The notes under the pieces were generated by a model. The model saw only the letters and a list, made by a program, of their open reading frames with translations, ran no database searches and was not told the DNA's origin. A stretch of DNA of 64,000 bases from Albula goreensis (Eukaryota; Chordata; Actinopteri; Albuliformes; Albulidae): positions 5,459,364-5,523,363 of the forward strand of contig CM040751.1 in NCBI GenBank assembly GCA_022829145.1, in the 5' to 3' direction. Below are positions 1 through 12,739 of this stretch, piece after piece. The position numbers and the translations under genes are program-made. How positions within the stretch are numbered: position 1 is the stretch's first letter; each line of letters opens with the position of its first letter.

Positions 1-846
1 CCATCCAGACACCTGGCTTCACCGGTGTTCGTGTTTTGTCAGGTGTGTTCAATTACTTCTTCAGTGCAGGTATAAGATCGCTCTCTGTATTTACCTTGAT
101 GCCAGGCTTTTTATTTGCTGTGGGGTTTGTTATTGGCATTTGCCAACGTGAAGACTTAATTTGTGCCAATGAAAGTCAAGGAAGCTATTATTAGGCCTAA
201 AATACAGACAGAGGCCAAACCTTAGACAAAATCAACTGGTTGGAAATTAAGAAAGAAAGCAAGCACTGGAGAGCTCAGAAATTACAAAGTGCCTGGAAGG
301 CCAGGGAAGACCTCCATGGTTAACCAACAAAAAGAAAGATGTCTTGGTCCCAAATACGATGGAAAGCACTGCATATAATGAATGATTTGTTTAACATAAT
401 GTTCTTGTTTGTGGTGAAGGAATTTCAGCGTAAACTAATATCATAGCAGGAGAGAGGGAAGGGGGAGGGAGAGAAAGAGAGATGTACATTGTGCTCTGCA
501 CGCCGTTTGTAAATGATGATGATTATCTGTTGGCTCCCCACTGAAATGAACATACTCATTCAGCATTTCATCTTCTTCGTAATGACGGCTGAATACATAA
601 ACACCTCAAAGTTGATTGTTAATGCTAGGCCTACCTGCGCATGAAGCAAGTCAATAAGCCCATCATTTTGAAGATTGTTTCGGTCGTCACTGTCCTATTT
701 CAAAACACTTACGCTTGTTCTTTGTCAGCGAGCTTGTTCTTTTTCTCCTGGAGTGTTTTGTGTGTAGATGGTATTGTCTGAGCAGTAATGTATTTACAAA
801 ATACACTCATACTGTGTACAGGGGCATCCCATAGTCTAGCGGATCA
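1..846. other. Noncoding AT-rich DNA, left edge
   Basis: No gene is visible. A purine-only tract of GA/GGGA units lies at about 449-482. The stretch 488-610 mixes moderate GC with short homeobox-like AT motifs and looks like a weak conserved-element candidate, but this is judged from texture alone. Confidence 0.5.
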
Positions 847-973
847 GTGTAGCAGTTGGGCCCTTGTGCAAGGCCCCTGACCTGACACTGCCCTTGGGGG
901 ACTGGCCCCTGGTTAACCCAATAAACAATAAGCCGCTTTGGATAAAAGCATAATCTAAATAAATGTGATGTAA
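847..973 (+). mobile_element. 5'-truncated tRNA-derived SINE with L2-type tail
   Basis: The body reads TTGGGCCCTTGTGCAAGGCC, then a GGGGGACTGGCCCCTGG block, then the tail GCTTTGGATAAAAGC and a TGTGATGTAA end. The same order of blocks recurs at 48661-48844 and 54505-54719. The tail can fold into a short stem (GCTTT/AAAGC) with a GGATA loop, the hallmark of the eel UnaL2 LINE 3' end and the SINEs it mobilises. The tRNA-like head with its A and B boxes is absent, so this copy is truncated at its 5' end. Confidence 0.8.
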
Positions 974-2494
974 TATCCACAATCAGATATGAACACATTG
1001 TCATTTGGTGCCCAAAGCTATGCCAGTCCCAAACCTTTATGGGAAACATAACTGTTTTACCATGATATAGTGTATGTCTCGCTGTTTGATGTCAAGAATT
1101 TTTGAGGGACATTGAAACCGAACTGTCTGCATTTGCAGCTATTCTCTTTTTTTTTGTTGTATTTTCTTTTTTTTTTGCTTTTTTTCCCTGAATATATCTC
1201 CATGTGTCATGTCAAGTTTTGCTTAATTTCTTAAATTGTCATTCTTCAGATAATTATTTAATGCAAAGTCACAACAACTTAAAAACTTGAGTTTGGATGC
1301 TGCCCTTCATCACTGAAGTTTTAAACGTGTTTTGACTGCCTTTTGCTTTGCCGTTACATTAATGTCATATTTTAGACTGTTCAAACTTGAATAACAGAAT
1401 GTATGACTTCAAGAGCGTCGAAGATGTTCAGCCATCTCAAAGTTTTGAGTACTCATCCTCCCTCTTGTATATCATCAAAGTGTGTTCTCGTATATTTCAT
1501 TATTTGTAACCTCACTGACAGATAAAGTTAGTGAAAACACTGATCATCAAAGTCGCCCTATTGAAGTGAATGTCTGCTGGAGTCTGCATCCTCAGCGAGT
1601 TTTGTGACATGAATCTTCTATGAAATGCAGATTTATTGATCAGTAACTACCCGCATGTTTCTATATTTGAAACCATTTCCATGCATCGATTATGTTTTAT
1701 TCTTTTATTTCTTCAAATAAATTGAACTGCAATAATTCATTTTACTTTTTACTATTTTTTACTCCCATTCATTTTATTCAGAGAAGTGAATACACTGGAC
1801 ATTTGGACTGTGGTGCTGTCCTGAATTTATGAATGTGTACAGAATGTACAGTGTCCATTTCAGAGTGTTATCTTATATGCATGGAAGTTCTACCAGATAA
1901 AGATGAGCCCTCATTAAGAGGAAAATGGATCCAGTTCTCAGGACTGCTATGGAAGCCCATCAAAGGGACTGCTCTTCTATCCGTCTGTAGGATGTTCAGG
2001 TCCCGAGACACCATCAGAATTCTCAACAGGGATAGACAATTTTCTTGAATTGATAATCAGCACAGTTGTTGCTTGTTGCCTTTGGGAAGATCCTTGCTTT
2101 CACTGTTTCAAGACAGTTTTCCATACCCGTTTTGGTCCTCATCTTTAATAAATGTGGATTTACAGGATTATATTTATGAAGAGTACAATTTAAATTTTGT
2201 GTTTCGGAAAACTTTGTTTCTGAGAACTGTCTGGTTCTGGGAACTCAGCCCATCAGGCAGGATATGAATGTCTGAACAGAATATGAATATCAGAAATGCA
2301 CATTGTAAGTTGCAGATACAGTCCGATATATTGTGCTAGAACTCAGGTCGTCTGCAGGTCATACTCTGGCATGTGCTGAAAACACTCCACTTTCAAATAG
2401 CATTCATGTCCTCCATTTCTGCCAATGGCAGTCAGATACACTGGCAGTAAATTTGCCCCATGGATACCTCCAGTCCTGTGATACAAACAATATA
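974..2494. other. Noncoding AT-rich DNA
   Basis: Mostly T-rich sequence, including poly(T) runs near 1147-1187. Short frames at 1833-2048 and 2073-2267 show no domain or conserved motif and are taken as chance. Nothing else is supported. Confidence 0.5.
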
Positions 2495-2806
2495 CAGATG
2501 ACCCTCCCACATCATGGCTTTCCACATCGCGGCTTCGGTTTTTCATGGGTCGGCAACAAACAAGTTATTGTATAACCCCCTTTTAAAATGTAATTGTTCC
2601 TTGAAACTGACTAACCATTTGAACACTGGACAGCGCAGAACTCCAGTCTGGTTTAAAATGCTAACAGTGCCCCTGCGAACCCCCCAGCTGGAGGCGCTAA
2701 GATAGCATGCTGGTTTTGCTTACCTAGGGGAGCCGAACATTTTATGCGGTTTTTGACATCGGGAGGGGTTGTGGTCATAACCACCATGATGTGGGAAGGT
2801 CACCTG
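2495..2806. mobile_element. 312-bp nonautonomous TIR transposon (Tc1/mariner, pogo/Tigger-like)
   Basis: The left end begins CAGATGACCCTCCCACATCA and the right end, reverse-complemented, begins CAGGTGACCTTCCCACATCA. The two agree at 21 of the first 23 positions. A TA dinucleotide flanks both sides (2493-2494 and 2807-2808), the target duplication of Tc1/mariner elements. The terminus resembles the CAGTTGACCCTCC-type ends of pogo/Tigger elements, which is known from family knowledge and is less certain than the MITE call. There is no transposase frame, so it must have moved in trans. The right 64 bp (2743-2806) is related to 33877-33942. Confidence 0.82.
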
Positions 2807-4886
2807 TACTTTGCTATCATTGTTAATGAAATAGCCATTGTATCTAAGGAATGTAAGGATGGTAGTTTGACAGCTGGACTTGTGCTATGAATGTGAGGCA
2901 GCGTATGCACCTGTGATTTTATCAAGAATCATCAGGTCCAGAGGTCAGTTAAACTGAGACCTTCACGGTTAAAAATACTTTTTTACTCAATTTTTCAAAA
3001 TGAGTTTGGGGAAAAAAAAGGTGGTTCTCCTCTCAAGTGAAGACTGCTACATGATACATAGTTAAGAGCTGTCACATTTTAGGAAATGTAATGTATTAAA
3101 ATTATAATTATATTTTGTTTCTTGATCGATTTTCATGAGTATTCCAGTTTGTGGTGTGACTACACATACATCTTTTTTGAACTCAAACCATCTCAGCTGA
3201 GTTTAGCAGTAGGCTACCAGGGTATTGATTACTGACCCATGCCTGATTGGATCTAATTCGATTAATTGCACACGTTGCACAGGCTATCAGAAGGTTAATC
3301 TCCCGTAGCGGTGAGTGGAACAGTGTTGAAGGGGTGCCACCATCTGTTCCCAGGTATGTAGTTCGTCTTTAGTGTTAATTGAGGTTGCAAACTTTCAAAC
3401 TTGCATCGTCACTTTTTTTGTTATTGTTGATAAAGACGGGCGACAGCTATGGATGAGCCCATTAGTCATGGCTGAAATAAAAGGTTTAATTGAGGTTTCT
3501 GTACATTGCAGGCTGATCCTCCTTGCTGATTAAAAAATAATGTTTCAGACACTTTTCAGACAGTGTTGGTCTCAGGGATCTGGGATCTTAACGAACGTGA
3601 GTTTTGAGAAATTAGCTTTGATTTCTGTGTATGGTGTTTCCTGTCACATTTTTAAAAATAACACCCAATTAAATATTTGACAATTACTTGGTAAATTGTG
3701 GGCATTTCATTACTGATGGTTTTTGATATGCATTAGCTCTGATGTTGATGAAAAAGGTTGCCGTTTGTGCAGTGTTGCTTAAATGAGAGTTTCCAAAAAC
3801 TCCAGTTTCCAGAATATTCCATACAGGTTAATTGTATTAAGCATGACAATAAGGGTGGTCATTCAAGCCATCATTTCTAGAAGACCTGTAAAGCAACGCA
3901 ACCTTAATAACATCCATTTTTACCTTAATTTATGTAATGTTGGTGCTAATGGCTATCTTCAATTAGCCTACTTTTTCTGTTTTGCTCGTTGCTCTAGATT
4001 GTTCTATTGGTCGTTTGCAAGTGTAATTTCTTTTTGTAAAAAACTGTTGTCATTTTTTGACAGTAATATGGATTTTATTACCTTCAAACAATCAGATTTT
4101 CTGTTCCCACATGAAAGGTCTTTCCAACATTTTCATTTATTTGTAAGTCAACTTTATTTTCTGTTGAAACGTGCTTGCGGGGGACTATTTCTGAAATCTG
4201 GAAAAAAAACACAAGCTTAAGCCTGGTTAGTCATCATTGTTTTTACTAGCTCCCCCGCAGAAGACAAAACAGAAGAGCACTGTATTTGGAAAATATTACA
4301 AAATACTTTGTATAACAAACTAGGTTGTAAAATGTATTGTCGCTGTTAATATCTATCTGTCTTCATATGAATCATGTATACACACACGGAGTATATATCA
4401 CAGTCTGTGGTTAAGGTTACTGTGTTCCATGAAAACATACAGGGCAGGTCAGGTGTTCTGAAATATGACACCATTTGTGGGAGGATATAATTTGGCTTAA
4501 CCAACATAAAAATGATATTTGATTGTCATATATATGTGTATTTACCTACGAGAGGTTTGTCTGGACCTGACAAACACCTTATATTTCCCAAGCGAACAAA
4601 CCTTCTCCTTCAGAGAGTAAAGGAGCGTTGTGGAGTTTCAGCATGGAGTCTATTTCAGTTTGAATGACACATGCTGGAGCATGAGAGATGGAATATTAAG
4701 CTAAGAGAAGATCTTCTTTGAGGCTTGCAGATCTTTCAGGACAAAATGAACAATTCTTATTGGTCAGTGTTTCAGGATTCCCGTGAAAAAGTTGAATTAT
4801 AATTACAGTTAGGGCTTTCCCAATTACGAGAGGGCTTTGCCCTGACAAACAAAAATATCCCTCACTTCACCTCACAGAGTACTTGT

Positions 4887-4889
<3 letters not shown>
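2807..4889. other. Noncoding AT-rich DNA
   Basis: The longest open frame of the window lies here (3783-4220, 145 codons). It is rich in Phe, Ser and Leu from AT-rich codons and shows no recognisable domain or internal repeat, so it is treated as chance. No splice-flanked exon pattern was recognised. Confidence 0.5.

Positions 4890-4917
<28 letters not shown>
4890..4917. repeat. (CA)n microsatellite
   Basis: About 14 uninterrupted CA units. It is a simple dinucleotide repeat of the kind common in fish genomes. Confidence 0.95.
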
Positions 4918-4921
<4 letters not shown>

Positions 4922-6039
4922 TCAACCCATTACCTCAATAATAACAGTACTAATAATTTTGACATTTTCACATTTCAGTTTGAAAATTCCCTCAATGTAT
5001 GAAATTGCAATCATAGGAGAATTTGTCCCCCGACAAGTCTATTGGTGATTAACGGCATCCGTGACCAGCCGTTTTGACAATGATGCATGAGCCAATGTTG
5101 ATCACACTGCCGCTTTGTAATTATTTCGCTGAGCGTGGCCCCAAGAATTGGCAAGACATTTATTTTCAGTTTGTCCCAACAGCATGTTTTCATTTTAAAC
5201 TCGTAAAGAGTTTATTGCTTTGGTATTCAACCCAGTTGTTTTACCTGACCTCAGGTCTACTGATTCAGCTGTACCGCAGTTACGGTTGTCCTTTTAATCT
5301 TTCCACGAGTAAGTCAATGAACTTTCCTTTGTCCACCATCAGATGGGTGTATTGCTGGTGTGTGAGATAACTCTGGAGCACTGATTGCCTTTAGCCATGA
5401 AATTGAACTTCAGTCGCTTGACAAATTCTGGTTGCGGAAGTTATAGAAAAAAAAATTAATAAACTTGTGATTTTGGGGACCCGGAAGGACCTCAGACATA
5501 TGGCAACGCCTGAAGATAGGAGAACAGTGGTGTAGTTCAGAGAACCTCAGAATCAGCCCACCGGGGGCCATCTTTTGAAATCAGCATCTTAAGATGGGTT
5601 TCATAATGAAACTTTCATTACTTCGTATGGAGACATCCTGTGATCAAAGTTGCAGGAAGACAGTCTGATAATTTATTAGGATTCAAAAAGACAACTCTTG
5701 TCTCTTGGCTAAACTGAGCAGAATAAAAAAATAAATAAAAAAAAAATAAGTTCTAGGCAAGTGGAGCTGTGAAGTGAACTTCTGAACTTCTGTTCATGGA
5801 AGATGAGGGTATGAGCTGCTACAATTAAAGAGTTTTGTTCAGAAATTAGAACTAATATAAACACATCACTTCCTGAATATTAAGGGCATGTTATGCTGAA
5901 TAAAAAAAATGAAGACTTAATTAGGAACAGCCTTTTTATATATAACTATTTGTAATTGTTTTCAAGAGAGCTTGTGAACTATAGGAACACTTTCAATGCG
6001 TGTGTGTGCATGTGCATGTGTGAGAGTGTGTGTGTTTAT
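4918..6039. other. Noncoding DNA with TG-rich end
   Basis: No gene is seen. A-rich runs lie near 5725-5750. An imperfect TG tract with GCATG interruptions spans about 6000-6033 and directly precedes the LINE-tail fragment. Confidence 0.5.
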
Positions 6040-6086
6040 ATACATTACATTACAGCCATGTAGCAGACGCTGTTATCCTGAGCCAT
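6040..6086 (-). mobile_element. UnaL2/L2-type 3' tail fragment, antisense
   Basis: On the minus strand it reads GGATAACAGCGTCTGCTACA followed by GGCTGTAATGTAATGTA. This is the tail shared by L2-clade fish LINEs and their SINEs, ending in TGTAA-type repeats. No SINE head or LINE coding sequence lies beyond it, consistent with extreme 5' truncation during target-primed reverse transcription. Confidence 0.75.
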
Positions 6087-7731
6087 ATTATACAATCCAA
6101 AGATATGTCAGCTAGTTAAGACAGCATGTAAAGCTGACTGTCATGTTTGCAATTCAATTTTACCAGCTGTCGGAAAACTAATAAAGAGCCAATGAGCTCG
6201 ACAGCCACTTTTATCTCATCTCTCTGTGGGATTTCAATTGGCTGACATTGACCAATTGAAAATCAGTTTTATCTTTTTGTCCAATAGTGAGCCTTATGTC
6301 CCAAAAATGATTATGTCCTGTTCATTTGTTCATTCTTCTTATTCTTCTTATTATCATGTATCAATTACCATCACCATCACCATTATTATTATTATGCATA
6401 AGATGTTCGAATATGGTCAATTAAGCAGGAAATGCTTCATTCTTTGAACATTTCCGCTCAATGTGTTGTGCTGTATATGCAATATTCATTCCAATAACCA
6501 CATTTTTATTACGCATAAACATTTTTATTACACACAATAAACACATAGTTTTTACATTTTAAGTATGAAGACAAAATATACTCATGTGACCCCAAGTGAC
6601 TGGGACAAAATTAAATACATCCTTATGGCCAAAATCTACAATTAAATGTGGTGCAAATTAATATGATATGTCCTAATAATCGCTTGTGCTTAAACGCCCA
6701 ATCTGTTTCCTCTATCCCACAAATCATTATGAATGAATAATTATGCCCAACTATTATAATTAAGAATAATTAAGAAGCTAACATCTTAATACGACCTAAA
6801 TTAATCAGGGAGATCAGACGGCACCCTTTTGAGGTCAGAAGCCTTCACATTCGCTTCTGTGTCACCGTAAAGACTGCCGGACAGGTGTGTTTCCTTCTAC
6901 TACTATGACCCCTACTGGCTTAACCTGGCCTCTTAATTTCAGCCATCCACATGCAAATATTTCAGCGCTGGACCCCATGCATATGGAAACGAGTGTGGAG
7001 GATTGCGACCTTGTGAAAAGGGCATCGGATACCATTTATGCACAGACACTTTTGATTCCCAGGTTTTTTCTTACTTTAATACAGTAATGGATATAAAATG
7101 AAACATACAGGATAAAGATAAAGTGAAGGGACTGCGGATATATACAGTCATATATTTTATGAAAGTGCGCTGCAGTAAATTCAAATCAGTTTCAAAAAGA
7201 GGTTGCTTTGACCAAGCGTGCAAATAATTAATGTAAAGATCAGTTGAATAAAATTATACGATTAATAACAGCAAGAACCCCCTACACGACTTTGATTCAT
7301 AATTAGAATAAATTAATCATAAATAATAACTGTTGTGTAAAATGACCATATGAATAACTCTGTGCTTATGACAGGCTATGGTAGGTTGCCATTCTGTTCA
7401 GTGTAACTCTCCCAGTGGCATTGTGAATGTAAAACTGATCATGTTTCAGTATCGACCTCACTGCCTCTAACTCACCAGTCTCCCAGTGACCTCAGCCAGC
7501 CTGTACTCCATTTGCAGCCATGCCTTTTTGTAAACGCTTTTCTCATTGGCTGGACAGTGGCCACTGAGGTTATTGCTTGGTCAGCATCTGCGTCTACTTT
7601 GTATCTCTGACAATGAACATAATGCTCTTACCCTGCTGCAGATTATCGTCATCGGTGTTCCATTGGTTGTCATGGATTTACAGCTGAATATGAACATGAC
7701 ACAATATACCTACATACATCACATATCTTTT
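6087..7731. other. Noncoding AT-rich DNA
   Basis: A CAT/CAC to ATT microsatellite spans about 6366-6394. The rest is AT-rich with TAATTA-like motifs (for example 6760-6800). Nothing coding is recognised. Confidence 0.5.
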
Positions 7732-7783
7732 TCTATATGGATAAGAGCGTCTAACAAATGCCCGTAATGTAATGTAACGTAAA
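7732..7783 (+). mobile_element. UnaL2/L2-type 3' tail fragment
   Basis: It contains GGATAAGAGCGTCTAACAAA followed by TGCCCGTAATGTAATGTAAC, the terminal 3' segment of an L2-clade LINE or its SINE. The upstream half of the stem has decayed (TATAT instead of GCTCT). Only the tail is present. Confidence 0.75.
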
Positions 7784-10700
7784 TGTATATGGGTTTCATA
7801 TAGTCAATTTCTAATAGCTGTGGGTTGCAGTTCTGGAAACATCTGAAATCTCACATCCACGCTGTACATTAAGTTGGTTAAAGAGTTTGGGTCAAATCTC
7901 AGATTCGTAGTACCACAGGGATGAGCTTACTGTTATGCCAAAGTGGGACTCATTTAGTGAATGCTAAATTTGGGCTTTTCTGCCATGGCCAAAGTGTACA
8001 AGTGCTGCCCTAAATGAGAGATGAGAGACCTAAACATAGAGAATGAGGAAGGGTCAGAGAGAGAGTGTTATTTCCAGTTATTCGTAGCATGAGACAATGG
8101 GAAGTTCGCTGAAATCCATATATGCTTGTGAAGGAAAGATTTCTTTTCAGACAATCGCTGAGGATCGCTGGGGGTAAAACACCTTTGACCCTTTTATATC
8201 TTGGAGTTTTTGAAAGTGCAGTTGGATTTAAAGGGCCAGGACAGTCTGTCCAATTCAAGATTCACACAGATGCACTCGCAGTCACTCCTCCTCTGTCGCG
8301 AATCCACAAGGGACTTTATTCTTCAGTCTGTCATTGCGTTGAAAAGGCAAAGAAAAGCCTATTAGCGAACTATTGTCTGTTAATTTCTCTAATTGTTCAT
8401 GCCTTGCAGTTTATGATGATTGACAGAACTGAAGCTGACAGTGTCTGTGGATTTACATCTGTGCAAACTATTCGAAAGCTTCGGAATTCGTAGAAATCTG
8501 TGCAGGAAAAGCCATATTTTCCAAGTGGGAGACTTATTCACAGTTGAATATATTTACTTGTAGAATTTATTTACAAACTAATAACCAAAAGAATGCACCT
8601 CATTATTAATTTGCCTAAATATGCTTTGTAATGTTCATTTTTTAGGTCGGGTTGTTTGATTTTTGACCCGTGCTTCACAGATTTTTTTTTCTCCTATATT
8701 TCCTCACCTGCCAGTCTGAAGTGTTGCAGTCACGAACATGGTTCATTAGGTTCGTTTATGCTTTTTGCTCAGCTTTTATCATCCTAACAGCTCCAATGAA
8801 CCAGACTGACAGTGTGAACTGATTAATTCATTCACATATTTAGTGTCCTAAGAGGTGTCACACTCTTTCTGCTATCTGTGTGTCCAATTTGTGTGGCCGA
8901 CCTCACATTCACATCCAATCAGCTATCTGTGTCTTACTCACACATCCGATATCTGATACACACAGCCTTGTTTATCCTAGCTGTTACACATTCATCTTGG
9001 AGTTGTCTTGGAGACTCAGGGTGTTGTTGAAATGTTTCACGTGTTTTAATATGAATTTAGTTTACTCCAGTGAGCTAATAATGCAACTAAATTAAAATAA
9101 TGTTGACAGAGCATCAGATTGCCCTATGGATTCAAATTTGGTGTCTCTCAAGGGCCACCTTGAAGAGGCTGAATGTCAGACATGTTTTCCCATCTCTTCT
9201 TTTTCCCAAGAACCCTGGGATAAGTCTTGCCTTAAGATTCACAATAAAACAGAAACCACTGTTATAAGACATATTATTCATGCAGGCACTTTCAGGAACC
9301 AAGTTTTTCCTAATGTTTTCCGGAATCAAACGGCAAGCAGAGAGACACGAGCAGGTGGCTCTTTATTCTGTCCGAATAAGAGAGGAGGGCTGTGTGATAA
9401 AAGTCAGGGCTTACCTCGGGCTAGGACACAAGATTGCTTTATTGGGAAACGGTAGCTCACAGTTTATCCTGTTCAAAAATAAGCACACTGCCAAGCCGCT
9501 AATGTGCACTTTGGTGTTGGTGAATAAAAGAGCAGCTGCCTGTTTCCTGAGGGGAATTTTGGCCATATTTTCACATCAACGTTAAAAAATATAATACAAA
9601 GAATAATGAAAATGTAAAATATATTTAGTTATCACCCATAATTTGTTGAACAGTTTTGACAGGTCATTTTCCCTGGAGGTTAGAATGAGTGTTGAAATTC
9701 TTTTCTTTTTTTTTTTTTTTTTTCAAATGAAAACAGTCTCTTCATTCAGGAATCTTCTGAAAGCCATACCTGTTACCTCTGTAAAACAAAATATGTTGCC
9801 TTATATGGAACACAAACATGCAAGTTAAAAACACGTATTTTCTTGTTCTTGAACCGTAAAACCACTGGCACTGTCAAGCCATGTCTTCCTCGGACTGCAG
9901 CTAACATTGTGCTCAATGTGCCATTGATTGTCAACAGATACAAATGAATGCAAGTACAAAGTTTAAAGATGTACAGTTTTGTTGCCATGTTAATTATGAA
10001 TGCCTGAAAGGTCAATAAAGCTGAAGTCTTTGAATCACTCCCACATAATATAAAACAGAAATTATGAGTCAAAACAAGCACATAACATTTGTCTTTGCAT
10101 TGTACCCGCTGCATCCTTAAGGAAATGGTGTTTTTAAAGGTTACTGAAAGGTGTCGTGAGATTAATGACAAAAAATGTTTGTTTACATCTGGCAGCACAG
10201 CTCTGTTGTCTGTACAGAGGTACAGTGACTAACCTTTGTCGATGTTCATGAAATCGTCATTAATGAAAGCTTATATCCACTTGAAAACAAAGTATCAGTT
10301 TAACTCTTATCTCGCATCAAATGTGGAGGTATTTTTGGAGAATGAGAGATGATGTGACTGTTAGTCTTTCATTAAATATATCCTCATCCTTCACTGTTAC
10401 AACCTGTTTTTTTGATAGCTGGCTTTGTATTTTTGGCTTTGTATGCAATCCCAAAAGTTTTCAATGTATTGTATATAAAAGAAAAAAGAACAAATTTGTG
10501 TAATAGAAGGAAGCCTGGCACACTGTCATAATGCAATAAATTATGTTAATTTCCATTATGCATTCACTGCCTTAGTACATGCAATATAAAAAAAAATATG
10601 TACATGCAAACATATATATGGATACCTGCTGATTCCTGTACGTCCAATGATATGTGCTGAGCTATGAGCTGTTGAATTATTGATTCTGCACAGCCAAACA

Positions 10701-10899
10701 GCATGTTCTGAAGGTAAAGGTGATTTGAGCTAGTGTCTTGGCAGTCCTGTCATCTGTAGCCATTTTTAGAGAACTATACCCTAATCTTTAGGAACCTTCA
10801 ACAGCAGTCCATGTAGTTCATATTCTCATGTGTTAAGAGACATAAATTCCTGCCAGCAGTTATATATCTCTATATTTAACACAATAGAAAACCATGAGC
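7784..10899. other. Noncoding DNA without recognisable gene
   Basis: Several 100-140-codon frames occur (8122-8493 plus strand, 9126-9455 plus strand, 9773-10198 minus strand). None shows a domain, signal peptide or family motif. A T run lies at about 9704-9723. No repeat family was recognised. Confidence 0.45.
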
Positions 10900-10907
10900 A
10901 CTCACCA

Positions 10908-11345
10908 GTTCTGATAAACATTTCGGATGACTCTTTTTCTAATAAGAACCAGTGGATGAATATAAGTTTCCATAATTTAAGGGGAAAAATGACAATGCCA
11001 TTTTTTCTCCATTCTGAGGCAAGACTGTAGTCTTTGGTTTTTGGTTTTCACATTTACTGTCTTAGGAGAGAATTCTGATGACTTTTTCTATCACAACTTG
11101 TGAATGCACATCATTTTAAGAGGGAAAAATGAAAAAAAAATTGGTGCCATGCCATCTTTTCAGTGTTTTGAGATAAGACTACAGTCTTATGTTTTATTTT
11201 CTTGATTTGTGGTGAAATACTGTTTTCCCATTTACTGTCCTTGGAGACATTTCTGATGACATTTTCTATCATAAATGTTGATGACTACTTCTGTCATAAA
11301 TATTGGGTGCACATGATTTTCTAACATTTTAAAAGGAGACATATC
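10908..11345. repeat. Decayed local tandem duplication, about 150-180 bp period
   Basis: Related blocks recur in the same order. Anchors are GGATGACTCTTTTTCTAATA near 10928, CTGATGACTTTTTCTATCAC near 11075 and CTGATGACATTTTCTATCAT near 11253. Between them, GGGAAAAATGA occurs at about 10982 and 11122, and related segments around AAGACTGTAGTCTT and AAGACTACAGTCTT occur at about 11021 and 11177. Both full units end in a TGCACAT(C/G)ATTTT stretch. This indicates two diverged units and a partial third. Confidence 0.7.
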
Positions 11346-12667
11346 TCCAAAGAGTGCAATTGGGAAAACAAAATTTAATAAAAAATCAAGAATTTGTCAT
11401 TTTTTCTCTAAAATGATTGATGTCCTGAGACATGTTTCCGTGCACCCTAAATTTGTCAGTTTTATTCATAAATCCATGTCAACATGTATCCGACACTATC
11501 AAGGCTCTGTAAGTATAAAGTGCACTCGATGAGAATGAAGATACAAAGTCTTTAACGGACCTAAACACCACCAATTAATTCAATTAAATCCTGCCCTTTT
11601 CCTGAGTAACTAATACAAATGGATGGCCATATAACAAGGAAAAACAGCTATATAACAAATGAATATGAGTTTGCCATGGCCATTTTCCTTTCATTTGAAA
11701 GGTGCAGGCCAGATGGCCTCCATGAGTACCGTTAATTTGGATGCTTGGACTGCCCTCTGCCAGCACTCTCAATTACATAACTTTGTCCCAATCAGATTTT
11801 GCCTGCTATTTCTATAGAGATATCCAGAGCTGATTTCTATATGAGGCGTATGATATTCACATCAAATTTTTCTGTTTTAAACTTTTCACAGCGTACCTTT
11901 TGTTGCCTCTGTTTTTTTTTCCTTCCTTCCATTTGTCAACTGTTTATCAGTGTCATTTATTTTAATCTTAATTAATTAATAATTAATTAATATTTAAAGT
12001 TTGTTAGTGCTGGGATGGAAAAATAAAACCTCACACTCTGTAGCTTTCCAGAAGAATGTTTCCCTACTGATGAATGGTAACATGTATTCTTTTGTGTTTA
12101 GGTTACTTTTGACTTTTGAGAATTGATATGTTTGCTAATTAATTCTTAGTTCTGAGCTGTAATTCAACTTGGCAGTCGTAGAAGAGTGTAACAACTCTGT
12201 GCCACCTACAAATTTACTTCCTGCTTCCTGTTTACAGAGAACAAGTTCTGCATACAAACAAATTGAATGTCTAGCAGAGGAGCTACATGTAAAACACTAA
12301 ATGTATGAAACATCTGTCTGGGAGGTGTGGTACCATACATGAAATTAAAGTACACCATTCCAGGAGACTTCAATATGGCAAAAAAAAAAAAAAATCTTTG
12401 GAGAGTTTAATTTTTGAAATGCACTTTGTCTGCATTGCTTATTTTGTTTGCTGTTGCTTTCATATTTTTTTTCCCTTCCTGATTTTGCTTACTACTTGCT
12501 GTGTTTTTTTGTTTTTAAATTCTCAGAATCTTTTTTTTCTTTTTATATTTTGTGCTACTGAGATCTAGCATTTCCACGTCACTTTAAAGAACAACAGTGG
12601 TTTGATACCTTGTCCAGATTCCAGTGAACAGCGTTAGGTAGATAAAAAGGAATGTTCGTTATGTAGG
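11346..12667. other. Noncoding AT-rich DNA with TAATTA cluster
   Basis: A near-palindromic ATTAATTA run at about 11968-11992 packs several TAATTA cores, which are canonical homeodomain sites. Long A and T runs follow (12380-12394 and others). No gene is recognised. Confidence 0.5.
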
Positions 12668-12690
12668 CAAATAAATAAATAAATAAATAA
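12668..12690. repeat. (AAAT)n microsatellite
   Basis: About five AAAT units in a row. Confidence 0.9.
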
Positions 12691-12739
12691 CCTCCAAGAT
12701 CAGTGGATAAAAAAGGGGAAAAAACTCTTTAATTCATCT

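Noticed and set aside
3783-4220. Longest open frame (145 codons)
   Set aside because: Composition is driven by AT-rich codons (Phe, Leu, Ser, Asn); there is no domain, no homologue I recognise, and no sign of splice structure.
8122-8493. 123-codon plus-strand frame as a gene
   Set aside because: No family motif and no supporting context. A frame of this length is expected by chance in 64 kb read six ways.
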